The notes under the pieces were generated by a model. It was not told the origin of the DNA, searched no databases, and saw only the letters and a program-made list of their open reading frames with translations. A DNA stretch of 64,000 bases from Thermoanaerobaculia bacterium (GTDB taxonomy: Bacteria > Acidobacteriota > Thermoanaerobaculia > Multivoradales > JAGPDF01), in NCBI GenBank assembly GCA_018057705.1, contig JAGPDF010000020.1:1-64000 (forward strand), in the 5' to 3' direction. Made by a program: the position numbers and the translations under genes. Positions 34,089-42,581 of this stretch are shown here, piece after piece (position 1 is the stretch's first letter; every line of letters begins with the position of its first letter).

Positions 34089-35360
34089 ATGGCAGCGAGT
34101 ATCGCGGTCTATGAGAGTTGGGATGGCAACTCGTCGCCGACTCGGCTTGGCATCCTTCATGCTAGGCGCGGATCGGGGAGAGAGGTGTTCGAATTCGCTT
34201 TTGATTTGCAAGCTCTTGCCACCGAGAACCTGACAAGAGTGCAGCTTGATCCACGGCTTGGCTTCTTTGAAGGGCCTCAGTTTCCCCCTCAAGGTCGAGA
34301 GAACTTCGGGCTATTCTGCGATTCGAGCCCTGATCGATGGGGTCGCCTGCTAATGCGGCGCAGACTCGAACGCGAGAAGCGTGCAGGACGTGTGCGTGAT
34401 TCGGTGCAGCTGCACGAGTCAGATTACCTCCTAGGCGTTCACGATGCCTTTCGGGTAGGAGCGCTGCGATTTCGCTTAGATGAAGAGGGCGATTTTCTTG
34501 ACAATCGCCACGGGACGGCAGCGCCACCTCTCGTGCAGCTCCGGCGGCTTGAAGAGGCTAGCCGGGCAATCGAGAGCGACGAAGAGAACACCACCGAGGA
34601 GAACGATGAGTGGCTGCGCTTGCTTATCGCCCCCGGGGGCTCCTTGGGAGGGGCTAGGCCAAAAGCGAGCGTTGTCGATGAGAAAAATCAGCTTTGGATA
34701 GCAAAGTTTCCAAGCGTTCGTGATGAGCACGATGTAGGCGCTTGGGAGTTAGTGGTCCACTCGCTGGCTGCGAGTTGTGGTTTGCGAGTCGCTGAGGGAA
34801 AGGCGAGGCGTTTCGCCAGCTCCCATCACACATTTCTCGTTAAGCGTTTCGATCGAAGGGCGTCGGGAGAGCGAATTCATTTTGCTTCGGCCATGACGTT
34901 AACTGATCATACGGACGGAGACGATGCCTCGACGGGCGCAAGCTACTTAGAGATTGCTCGCTGCATCATTGAGTCAGGTGCTCAACCCGATCAGGATCTT
35001 CGTGAACTCTGGTCACGCTTGGTGTTCAATATCCTCGTGTCCAATACGGACGATCATCTTCGGAATCATGGATTCCTGCTCGAGCCAGGCATCGGTTGGC
35101 GACTTTCCGAGGCATTCGACATGAATCCGGATCCCCGTTCGCATGGACTCAAGATCAACATAAGTGAGTCTGACAACGCATTGGATCTCGAGCTTGCGCG
35201 ATCCGTAGCGAAGTACTTTCGACTGTCTGCGGCGGAGGCAAGTGAAATCGTCGAGCAGTCGCGGCGGGTTGTACGCCTATGGAAACCTACTGCTGCGAGA
35301 CTGGGAATTGGATCTAGAGAGATCGATCGAATGGCGCCAGCCTTTCGCTTGGCGGACTAA
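34089..35360 (+). CDS. HipA-like serine/threonine kinase (toxin-type)
   Basis: 423 residues. HipA N-terminal subdomain (about 1-115; FGLFCDSSPDRWGRLLMRRR) and kinase core: Gly-rich loop GGSLGGARPKASV (about 182-194), nucleotide lysine in IAKFPS, VKRFDR, catalytic loop SNTDDHLRNHGF (about 317-328) and the metal motif in AFDMNPDP (about 341-348). All residues needed for a kinase are present, so the enzyme is probably active. Known HipA kinases phosphorylate glutamyl-tRNA synthetase or related targets and cause dormancy; the target here is unknown. Stop overlaps the convergent nitrilase-family stop by 4 nt. Confidence 0.88.
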   Translation: MAASIAVYESWDGNSSPTRLGILHARRGSGREVFEFAFDLQALATENLTRVQLDPRLGFFEGPQFPPQGRENFGLFCDSSPDRWGRLLMRRRLEREKRAGRVRDSVQLHESDYLLGVHDAFRVGALRFRLDEEGDFLDNRHGTAAPPLVQLRRLEEASRAIESDEENTTEENDEWLRLLIAPGGSLGGARPKASVVDEKNQLWIAKFPSVRDEHDVGAWELVVHSLAASCGLRVAEGKARRFASSHHTFLVKRFDRRASGERIHFASAMTLTDHTDGDDASTGASYLEIARCIIESGAQPDQDLRELWSRLVFNILVSNTDDHLRNHGFLLEPGIGWRLSEAFDMNPDPRSHGLKINISESDNALDLELARSVAKYFRLSAAEASEIVEQSRRVVRLWKPTAARLGIGSREIDRMAPAFRLAD

Positions 35361-36142
35361 CAGGTCCCGCTCCCGCTCTCGGCGAACACCGTCCGCGGGT
35401 AGGTCGTGCGCGCGCTGGTCGGGGAGGCGAGGTCGAGGTCGATCGTGGCGAAAGGCTCTTCGGCGAGGGTGAGGGCGAGGAGGCGGCCGTCGGGGTCGAG
35501 GATCCAGCCGCCGCCGCCGCAGGTTCCCGTCGGATCGACCCGATTGGACGACAGGCTGTAAGCGCCGGAGCGGATGGCGGCGACGCGACCGACCGCCAGC
35601 CATTTGTCGATCGTCGCGGTGGCGGTGGCGCGCGGGGAGAGGATCGCCTGTGCGCCCTGAACGGCGTAGCCGGCGTAGGTCTCGAGCGCCCAGAGCTCGG
35701 TGCAGATGTTGACCCCAAAGGTCAGGTCGCGGGCGCGGAAGACGGGGAACAGCGGATCGCCGCGGGAGAACCAGCGCGCCTCCCAGGCGCCCGGCTCGTC
35801 GGGCAGGAAGTGTTTGCGGCGGAGGGGTGCCGGTTCTTCGCTGCCCTCTGTCCAGAGAAAGGCCTCGATGGAGGGACGGCCTGCGTGGCGGACGGGGCGG
35901 GCGCCGACGACAGCAGGAACCCCGAGCTCGGGCAGGCGCTTCAGCCAGAGGTCGCTCAGCTCCTCAACCTGTTGCAGGCGGTCGGCGTCGGGGTACTCGC
36001 TCTCCCACACCGGTTCGACGAAAGCGAGCTCCGGCAGGAGCACGAGCTCGGATGACGCGCCCACTGTGTGGCGGCAAAGCTCGGCCCATGCCGCTTCCAG
36101 ATCCCAGGGCTCGTGCGGCAGCTCGGCTACGGTGACGCGCAT
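35357..36142 (-). CDS. Carbon-nitrogen hydrolase (nitrilase superfamily)
   Basis: 261 residues. The Glu-Lys-Cys triad is visible: Glu in LLPELAFVE (about 40-45), Lys in RRKHFLP, and Cys in GVNICTELWA. It hydrolyses a non-peptide C-N bond; substrate unknown. The ATG at 36142 follows the M13 peptidase stop by 10 nt with GAGAGG as ribosome site, so it is the second gene of an M13-nitrilase unit. Longer open frame upstream is a shadow of the peptidase gene. Confidence 0.88.
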   Translation of the reverse strand: MRVTVAELPHEPWDLEAAWAELCRHTVGASSELVLLPELAFVEPVWESEYPDADRLQQVEELSDLWLKRLPELGVPAVVGARPVRHAGRPSIEAFLWTEGSEEPAPLRRKHFLPDEPGAWEARWFSRGDPLFPVFRARDLTFGVNICTELWALETYAGYAVQGAQAILSPRATATATIDKWLAVGRVAAIRSGAYSLSSNRVDPTGTCGGGGWILDPDGRLLALTLAEEPFATIDLDLASPTSARTTYPRTVFAESGSGTC

Positions 36143-36152
36143 ACCCGGCCTC

Positions 36153-38201
36153 TCACCAGACCTGCACTCGCTTCCCGGGTGGGAGGTAGAGACGGTGGCC
36201 GGGCTGCACGTCGAAAGCCGCGTACCAGGCGTCAAGGTTGCGCACCGTGGCGATGCGATAGCCCTCGGGCGCATGAGTATCGTTGCTGGCGACTTGCTTG
36301 CGGATCGCCTCGGGAGCGATCCTGCTGCGCCAGCTGCGGGCGAAGCCGATGAAGAACTCGCGGTCGAGACGACGCACCAGTGTCGAATCGCTGGCGCGGG
36401 CGCCGAGGGATTGGCGATAGGCGTCGAAGGCGGCGGCGAGACCTCCCAGGTCGGCGAGATTCTCGGAGAGCGTCTTCCTGCCGTCGATGGCAAGGTCAGA
36501 GAACGGGCGATAGGCCGAGAACTGTTCGACCAGCGGCGCGGTCGCCGCGTCGTAACCGGTGCGGTCGGCAGCGGTCCACCAGGTGCGCCGGGCGCCGGAC
36601 GCGTCGTAGTCGGCACCCAGCGTGTCGACGAAATGGCTGACCTCGTGGCCGACGATGGCGCCGATGGCACCGTAGTTGGAGGCGTCGGAGGCGTTCGGAT
36701 CGAACTTGGGAGTCTGCAGCAGCGCGGCCGGGAAGTTGTAGGCGTTCTGCTGGAAGAGCAGGACCGCGCCGACGGTCTGTGGCGCGATCCACCATCTCGT
36801 TCGGTCGATCGGCTGGCCGAGGCGCGCCAGCGCCCGGGAGTAGGCGCGCTCGGCGAGGCGCTCGAAATTGCCCAGGGCGTCCTCGGGATCGACCACGAGG
36901 TCGCGGCTATCCGGGCGGCGATCGGGGTAGCCGACGCCGAACACGAGGCGGTCGAGTTTCGCCAGTGCGATCGTCCGACTCGCAGGCGACATCCAGGTCG
37001 CTGCCTCGAGGCGATGCCGGAAGGTGGCGACGACGTTGGCGACAATGCGCTCGACGCGAGCTTTCCACTCGGGCGAGAAGTAGCGATCGGTGTAGAGGCG
37101 GCCTACCTCCTCGCTCAGCGCACTGAGCGTCGCCGCCTGCGCGCGTTCGGAGGCCGGGACTTGCGCCGGCGCCGGACGCATCGCACGGGCCGCCTCGGCG
37201 AAGGCGCGCGGCAGGCGATCGGCATGACGGTCGAGCTCGCGGAACCGAAGATAGTCCTGCCATGCCGCGAGTGGCCGCGATGCGACGAGCGCCGCTGCGC
37301 CGGTGACGGCGCCGGGCTGCCAGACGACGAAGCGCTCCTGGCTCGCGAGGCCGCTGGCGGCGAAGAATGCCGGCCATTCGATACCCGGCGCGCGGCGAGA
37401 GAAGTCGTCGCGGGTCCACAGATTGTCGGAGTTGCTCTCCCTGGCTGATTCGCCGGCGGGCGAATGGCTGCTTGCGATTGCCGTCTCGAGGGCCAGCACC
37501 GATTCGGCTCTCGCCCGGGCGGCAGGCTCGCGGTCGAATCCGGCGAGCGCCAGAAGGCGGGCGATGTAGTCGAGGTAGCGCCCGCGCAGCGCCTGCGCCG
37601 GAGGCTCATTGGCGAGGTAGGCGTCACGGTCCTCCAGGCCGAGCCCGCCTTGGAGGAGGAACGCGACGTAGTCGGATTCGCCGTGGTTGCCCATCTCGAC
37701 CGCCAGGCCGAGGAGGTGGGAGGAGTCGTAGATCCCCCAGTTGAGCGGGTCGACATCGGCGCGCATCCAGGCGCCCAACAGGCGGACGAGCGCGGCCCGG
37801 TCTTCGACCGCCGCGATCTGCGTCAATCGGGGCGCAAGGGTCGCGAGGCCGCGCCTCTCGATGGCGGCCTCGTTCAGGCAGGCCGACCGGAAGTCGGCCA
37901 CCTGACGCGCGATCGAGCTCGCCGGGGACGTTCCGGTGACATCGAGAAGCGCAGCGACCTGCCGGCGGGTCCGCTCGGCGATCTCGGTGCGGGCGCTGAC
38001 GCGCTCGGCGCCGGCAGGAATCGCTGTCGCCGCGAGCCAGGCGCCGTTGGCCCAGGCGAAGAAGTCGTCGCCGGGGTGGAGACTGGGGTCGACACCCGCC
38101 TCTGGAGCGTCCGCCCGAAGGGGGGCGGCGACCGAGGCGCCGATGACAACGAGACTGCCGACGAGAGCGGTGACGCGGAGAAGGGGAGCGAACTTGACCA
38201 T
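36153..38201 (-). CDS. M13 family (neprilysin-like) zinc metallopeptidase
   Basis: 682 residues. Signal peptide about 1-30 (LLRVTALVGSLVVIGASVAAPLRA). The peptidase has HPGDDFFAWANGAWL at the start of the mature part, the zinc motif HEVSH (about 519-523), the third-ligand Glu in ENLADLGG (about 576-583), NAYNFPAALLQ and the C-terminal HRLYLPPGKRVQVW, all typical of M13. It should act on oligopeptides in the periplasm or outside. Start chosen at ATG 38201, with a TACCAT box 6 nt upstream. Confidence 0.94.
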   Translation of the reverse strand: MVKFAPLLRVTALVGSLVVIGASVAAPLRADAPEAGVDPSLHPGDDFFAWANGAWLAATAIPAGAERVSARTEIAERTRRQVAALLDVTGTSPASSIARQVADFRSACLNEAAIERRGLATLAPRLTQIAAVEDRAALVRLLGAWMRADVDPLNWGIYDSSHLLGLAVEMGNHGESDYVAFLLQGGLGLEDRDAYLANEPPAQALRGRYLDYIARLLALAGFDREPAARARAESVLALETAIASSHSPAGESARESNSDNLWTRDDFSRRAPGIEWPAFFAASGLASQERFVVWQPGAVTGAAALVASRPLAAWQDYLRFRELDRHADRLPRAFAEAARAMRPAPAQVPASERAQAATLSALSEEVGRLYTDRYFSPEWKARVERIVANVVATFRHRLEAATWMSPASRTIALAKLDRLVFGVGYPDRRPDSRDLVVDPEDALGNFERLAERAYSRALARLGQPIDRTRWWIAPQTVGAVLLFQQNAYNFPAALLQTPKFDPNASDASNYGAIGAIVGHEVSHFVDTLGADYDASGARRTWWTAADRTGYDAATAPLVEQFSAYRPFSDLAIDGRKTLSENLADLGGLAAAFDAYRQSLGARASDSTLVRRLDREFFIGFARSWRSRIAPEAIRKQVASNDTHAPEGYRIATVRNLDAWYAAFDVQPGHRLYLPPGKRVQVW

Positions 38202-38207
38202 CTCGAG

Positions 38208-38213
38208 ATGGTA
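38208..38213 (-). promoter_or_regulatory. -10-like box for the M13 peptidase
   Basis: Minus-strand TACCAT, 6 nt before the ATG; no -35 found. Confidence 0.35.
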
Positions 38214-38321
38214 GGGGCAGAGACCTTCGCCGGTCGCGTCCGGTCGCGACAGGATTGGAGCAGTTTCGGACATTCGTGCGTCGCCGTCATCCGGCGGGTC
38301 CGTCGCAGGCGATAATGGGGC

Positions 38322-39425
38322 ATGCCACGGCCGACCGAACCGACTCGGCAGTTGACCGCGCCGCCGCCGCTGCTCGACCTGCTGTTCGTCATCTCGCCGC
38401 ACTCCCTGCTGCTCGACATCGCCGGGCCCGCCGAGGCCTTTCGCCTGGCGAACCTGCACCGCGAGCTGCGTGGCCTGCCGCCGCGATTTCGGCTGCGCTT
38501 CGCGGGACCGCTCACGACCGCGCCGACTTCCGTGGGACTCGGGCTCGCCGACCTCGAGCCGCTGCCCGAGCGCCTGGAGGCGCCGACCTGGGTCGTGCTC
38601 GTCGGGCAGCCGAGCGCCGAGCTTGGCCGGGTCACGCCGGCGATCGCCGCCACCGCGAAGTGGCTGCAGGGAGTTTTCGGCGGCGCGCTCGCTGCCGCGG
38701 GGACGCCGCATCGCCTGATCACGATCTGCTCCGGCGCGCTGCTCGCCGCGCGGGCCGGGCTCCTGGGGACGCGCCGCTGTACCACGCACCACGAGCTTCT
38801 GCCGGCGCTGCGCGCCCTTGCGCCGCGGGCACAGGTGGTGGACAACCGTGTGTTCCTGCTCGACGGACCGCTCGCCTCGAGCGCCGGGATCACCGCCGGC
38901 ATCGATCTCGCCCTGCATCTCGTCGCGGAAGAGTGTGGCGAGGCGCTGGCGGCGAGCGTTGCCGAAGACATGGTCGTCTACCTCCGGCGCTCGCCCCGCG
39001 ATCCGGAGCTTTCGCCCTTCCTGATCCACCGCCGCCACTTGCACGCCGCCGTCCATCGGGTGCAGGACGCCATCCTCGCCGCACCGGAGCGCGATTGGGA
39101 CATGGCGGCGCTCGCCGCCGTCGGCTTCGTCACCGAGCGCCATCTCTTGCGACTCTTCCTCGATCACGCCGACGTCTCGCCGCTCGGCTACCTGCAGTCG
39201 ATCCGGCTGGAGCGCGCGCGCCAGTCGCTCGAACGCGGCGCGAGTGTCACCCGTGCCGCGGAATCCGCCGGCTTCCGGTCGGACCTTCAACTGCGCCGCG
39301 CCTGGAGCCGACAGTGGGGCGGCTCGCCGCGCGATTCGGCGCGAGCGGCGAACCCCGCCACTGGGCCCGCACGCGCCGCGCGTCCCGGGCGACGCCGTTC
39401 CGGCGGGCCCCATCCGGCCGAGTGA
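38322..39425 (+). CDS. GlxA-type AraC-family transcriptional regulator
   Basis: 367 residues. N-terminal DJ-1/PfpI-like domain (about 15-190; LLFVISPHSLLLDIAGPAEAF, ITICSGALLAARAGLL with the nucleophile-elbow Cys) and C-terminal double HTH AraC domain (about 235-335; RHLLRLFLDHADVSPLGYLQSIRLERAR). Divergent from the M13 gene and 79 nt upstream of hutH on the same strand, so it may control either. A GATAAT box ends 5 nt before the ATG. Confidence 0.88.
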   Translation: MPRPTEPTRQLTAPPPLLDLLFVISPHSLLLDIAGPAEAFRLANLHRELRGLPPRFRLRFAGPLTTAPTSVGLGLADLEPLPERLEAPTWVVLVGQPSAELGRVTPAIAATAKWLQGVFGGALAAAGTPHRLITICSGALLAARAGLLGTRRCTTHHELLPALRALAPRAQVVDNRVFLLDGPLASSAGITAGIDLALHLVAEECGEALAASVAEDMVVYLRRSPRDPELSPFLIHRRHLHAAVHRVQDAILAAPERDWDMAALAAVGFVTERHLLRLFLDHADVSPLGYLQSIRLERARQSLERGASVTRAAESAGFRSDLQLRRAWSRQWGGSPRDSARAANPATGPARAARPGRRRSGGPHPAE

Positions 39426-39504
39426 GGTCCCACGAAACGCCCACAGCTAGTAGGCTAGAAGCTCGAAGCGGGCGCAGGAGGCCGGCGGGAGTTCGGAGGA
39501 GAGG

Positions 39505-41016
39505 TTGATCGAGCTGACCGGTGGGTCGCTGACGTTGGAGGAGTTCGCCGCGGTCGCTGCCGGCGGGGAGCATGTCGTCCTGACGGCTGCGGCGCGGGAG
39601 CGCGTCGCGGCGGCGCGGGCGGTGATCGAGCGTTCGGTGGCTTCGGGAGAGGCCGTCTACGGGGTCAACACCGGCTTCGGAAACCTCGCCAACGTCCGCA
39701 TCGCCGACGCCGACCTCGAGACGCTGCAGGAGCGCCTGGTCCTGTCGCACGCCGCCGGTGTGGGGGAGCCCCTCCCGGACGCCGCCGTGCGCGGCATGCT
39801 GCTGCTGCGGGCGAATACGCTGGCCAAGGGGCACTCGGGGGTGCGCCCGCTGCTCATCGACAAGCTGCTGGCGCTCCTCAACCACGACCTCCTGCCCGAG
39901 GTGCCGAGCCGTGGCTCGGTGGGGGCGAGCGGTGATCTCGCACCTCTCGCCCATCTCGCGCTGCCGCTCCTCGGCCGCGGCCGGGTGCGCCGCGCCGGCC
40001 GTTTCGTTCCCGCCGCCGAGGCGCTGTTGGACGCAGGTCTCGCGCCGGTCCGCCTTGCGCCGCGCGAAGGGCTCGGGCTGGTGAACGGCACCCAGGCGAT
40101 GACCTCGCTCCTGGCGCTCGCGGTGCTCGAAGCGCGGCGGCTGGTGCGCGTGGCCGATCTGGTGGGCGCGCTTGCGACCGACGCGCTGCGCGGCACCGAC
40201 GCCGCCTTCGACGCCCGGATCCACGCCGTGCGGCCGCATCCCGGGCAGCTCGCCAGCGCGCGCAATCTTTGGGGACTCCTGCAGGGATCCGGCATCCGCG
40301 ACTCGCACCGCACGAACGACGTGCGCGTCCAGGACCCCTATTCGCTGCGCTGCATGCCGCAGGTTCACGGCGCGGTTCGCGACACCCTGGCCGACGTCGA
40401 GCGCCGGCTGGACATCGAGATGAACTCAGCGACCGACAATCCGCTGGTCTTCGCGGCGGCAGGCGATGCGGTTTCGGGGGGCAATTTCCACGGCGAACCG
40501 ATGGCGCTCGCCGCGGACTTCCTCGCCATCGCCCTCGCGGAGCTGGGCTCGATCTCGGAGCGGCGCATCGAGAAGCTCACCAACGACGCCTTTTCGGGGC
40601 TGCCGCCCTTTCTGGTTGCGAACGCCGGCCTCAACTCCGGCTTCATGATGGCGCAGGTGACCGCGGCCGCGCTGGTCTCGGAGAACAAGGTCCTCGCCCA
40701 CCCGGCGAGCGTCGATTCGATCCCGACCTCGGCGGACAAGGAGGACCACGTCTCGATGGGAATGTGGGCGGCGATCAAGTGCCGGCAGATCGCCGCCAAC
40801 GTGCGCCAGATCCTCGCCATCGAGTTGCTGGGCGCGGCGCAGGGGCTCGACCTGCTGCGGCCGCTGCGGTCGAGCGCGCGGCTCGAGGCCGTGCATGCCT
40901 GGGTGCGGGGCGCCGTCGCGGCCTGGGACGAAGATCGCGAAATGGCGCCCGATCTGGCGACTGCGGACCGCCTGCTCGCCAGTGACCGGATTCCTGGCCT
41001 CGAAGGGCTCGAGTAG
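39505..41016 (+). CDS. hutH: Histidine ammonia-lyase
   Basis: 503 residues, starting at TTG after a strong GGAGGAGAGG. Converts L-histidine to urocanate. The MIO cofactor forms from Ala-Ser-Gly at about 141-143 in GSVGASGDLAPL; SHAAGVG holds the HAL-type active-site His, with NGTQAMTSL and NSATDNP downstream. The next enzyme, hutU, lies 3.3 kb away rather than adjacent. A sensor kinase gene begins 14 nt after the stop, probably on the same transcript. Confidence 0.95.
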   Translation: MIELTGGSLTLEEFAAVAAGGEHVVLTAAARERVAAARAVIERSVASGEAVYGVNTGFGNLANVRIADADLETLQERLVLSHAAGVGEPLPDAAVRGMLLLRANTLAKGHSGVRPLLIDKLLALLNHDLLPEVPSRGSVGASGDLAPLAHLALPLLGRGRVRRAGRFVPAAEALLDAGLAPVRLAPREGLGLVNGTQAMTSLLALAVLEARRLVRVADLVGALATDALRGTDAAFDARIHAVRPHPGQLASARNLWGLLQGSGIRDSHRTNDVRVQDPYSLRCMPQVHGAVRDTLADVERRLDIEMNSATDNPLVFAAAGDAVSGGNFHGEPMALAADFLAIALAELGSISERRIEKLTNDAFSGLPPFLVANAGLNSGFMMAQVTAAALVSENKVLAHPASVDSIPTSADKEDHVSMGMWAAIKCRQIAANVRQILAIELLGAAQGLDLLRPLRSSARLEAVHAWVRGAVAAWDEDREMAPDLATADRLLASDRIPGLEGLE

Positions 41017-41030
41017 AGTCGGAGACCGCC

Positions 41031-42581
41031 GTGGTACATCCACCCTGGGATTTCGTCTTCGTCGCCGCACTCGCGGCGGTGGCGACGCTCGCGGGTGTCG
41101 AGCGGGCCGGACTGCGGCGCAGCCGGACCCTGGCGTGGCTGCTCCTCCTGGCCGGGCTGGGCGTCGGATGGATCTACGTCGAAGCCGCCGGGAGGCGTGC
41201 GGCGGACGATCTCGAGCGCCTCATCTCCGCGATGGCTCCGACCTATGCGCGAGAGCTCGAGCGCATGGGCCACGCGAATCTCGACCTCGCGACGCCGCCG
41301 GACGATCCGAGCTACCTGGCGATGATCGAGGCCGAGAAGCGCTGGCTCGCGAGCAATCGGAACGTCAGCGATATCTATACCTTTCGCAGATCGGGCGACG
41401 GCACCACGGTCCTGATGGTCGACTCCGAGACCGACTACGACCACGACGGAATCTTTTCCGGTCCGCGAGAGAGCCGCACCGCGCTGGGCGAGGCCTATCC
41501 GAATCAGATACCGGCCCTGGAGCGGGCGCTCGCGGGCGAGGTCGCCTTCGAGCGCCGGCCGTTCACCGACCGCTGGGGCACCTGGATCTCGAGCTTCACC
41601 CCGATGCGCGACGAGGCCGGACGCGTCGAGGCCGTGCTCGGCGTCGACTACGACGCCTTCCTCTGGATCCGGACGATCGCGCGCCGAAGGCTGGATGCGC
41701 TGGCCGTGCTCGGGGCCGTACTGGCGGTCATTCTGATCGGGCTGATCTCGGTGGCCCGGCTCCGGCGCGCCGCCTCCGAGGCCGAGCTGCGCAGCGCCGA
41801 GCTCGCGGCGGTGAGCGACGCGGCGCTCGCCGCGAGTCGGACGAAGTCGCAGTTCCTGGCCAGCGTGAGCCACGAGCTGCGCACCCCCTTGCACGTTTTC
41901 CTGGGCATGAACGAGCTTCTGCTGAGCTCCGCGCTCGACGAGCGCCAGCGGCGCCACGCCGAGACCGCGCAGCGCTCAGCGGAGGGGCTGCTCGGCATGG
42001 TCGACGATCTGCTCGAATTCGCCCAGCTCGAGGCCGGCAAGGCGCCGATGGAGAGCTCGACCTTTCCGCTCGCCGCGCTTCTGGTCGCCGCCGTCGAGCG
42101 GCATCGCATCGCCGCCGAGCAGAAGCACCTCCGGCTCGAGCTCGAGTCGGCGCTCGACGAAGAGCTGCAGGTTACCGGTGACGACCGCCGCCTGCGGCAG
42201 ATCCTCCGCCATCTGCTGGGCAATGCGGTCAAGTTCACCGACGCGGGCCAAGTGCGGGTTCGGGCCGGACTGAAGCGGACTGCCTACGGGCGCGTCGAGC
42301 TCCTGGTGGAGGTCGAAGACACCGGCATCGGCATCGCGCCCGAGCAGCGCGGCGCGATCTTCCAGCGCTTCAGCCAGCTCGACCCCTCGAACACCCGTCG
42401 CCACGGGGGCACAGGAATCGGCCTCGCCCTCTCGCGCAGCCTCGCCGAGCAGATGGGCGGCGCGATCGACTTCGAATCCGAGCCCCATCGCGGCAGCATT
42501 TTCCGCCTCCGGCTGCCTTTCCGCACGGCCCCGACCTCTTCGGGCGACAGGCCGCATACGCCGGCCCTCATGGCGCAGTGA
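41031..42581 (+). CDS. Membrane sensor histidine kinase
   Basis: 516 residues from GTG. Two TM helices (about 7-45 and 222-245) enclose an extracytoplasmic sensor domain (about 46-220) that contains the motif DSETDYDHDGIF. HisKA domain with H280 in SVSHELRTPLH, then N-box (GNAVKFTD), G1 (EDTGIGI) and G2 (GGTGIGLALS). No receiver domain and no adjacent response regulator gene. Co-transcription with hutH suggests a link to amino-acid availability, but the ligand is unknown. Confidence 0.9.
   Translation: MVHPPWDFVFVAALAAVATLAGVERAGLRRSRTLAWLLLLAGLGVGWIYVEAAGRRAADDLERLISAMAPTYARELERMGHANLDLATPPDDPSYLAMIEAEKRWLASNRNVSDIYTFRRSGDGTTVLMVDSETDYDHDGIFSGPRESRTALGEAYPNQIPALERALAGEVAFERRPFTDRWGTWISSFTPMRDEAGRVEAVLGVDYDAFLWIRTIARRRLDALAVLGAVLAVILIGLISVARLRRAASEAELRSAELAAVSDAALAASRTKSQFLASVSHELRTPLHVFLGMNELLLSSALDERQRRHAETAQRSAEGLLGMVDDLLEFAQLEAGKAPMESSTFPLAALLVAAVERHRIAAEQKHLRLELESALDEELQVTGDDRRLRQILRHLLGNAVKFTDAGQVRVRAGLKRTAYGRVELLVEVEDTGIGIAPEQRGAIFQRFSQLDPSNTRRHGGTGIGLALSRSLAEQMGGAIDFESEPHRGSIFRLRLPFRTAPTSSGDRPHTPALMAQ

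Noticed and set aside
32760-35360. Genomic island with integrase or attachment site
   Set aside because: Base composition shifts, but I found no recombinase gene, tRNA junction or direct repeats bounding it, so I only call it transfer-like.
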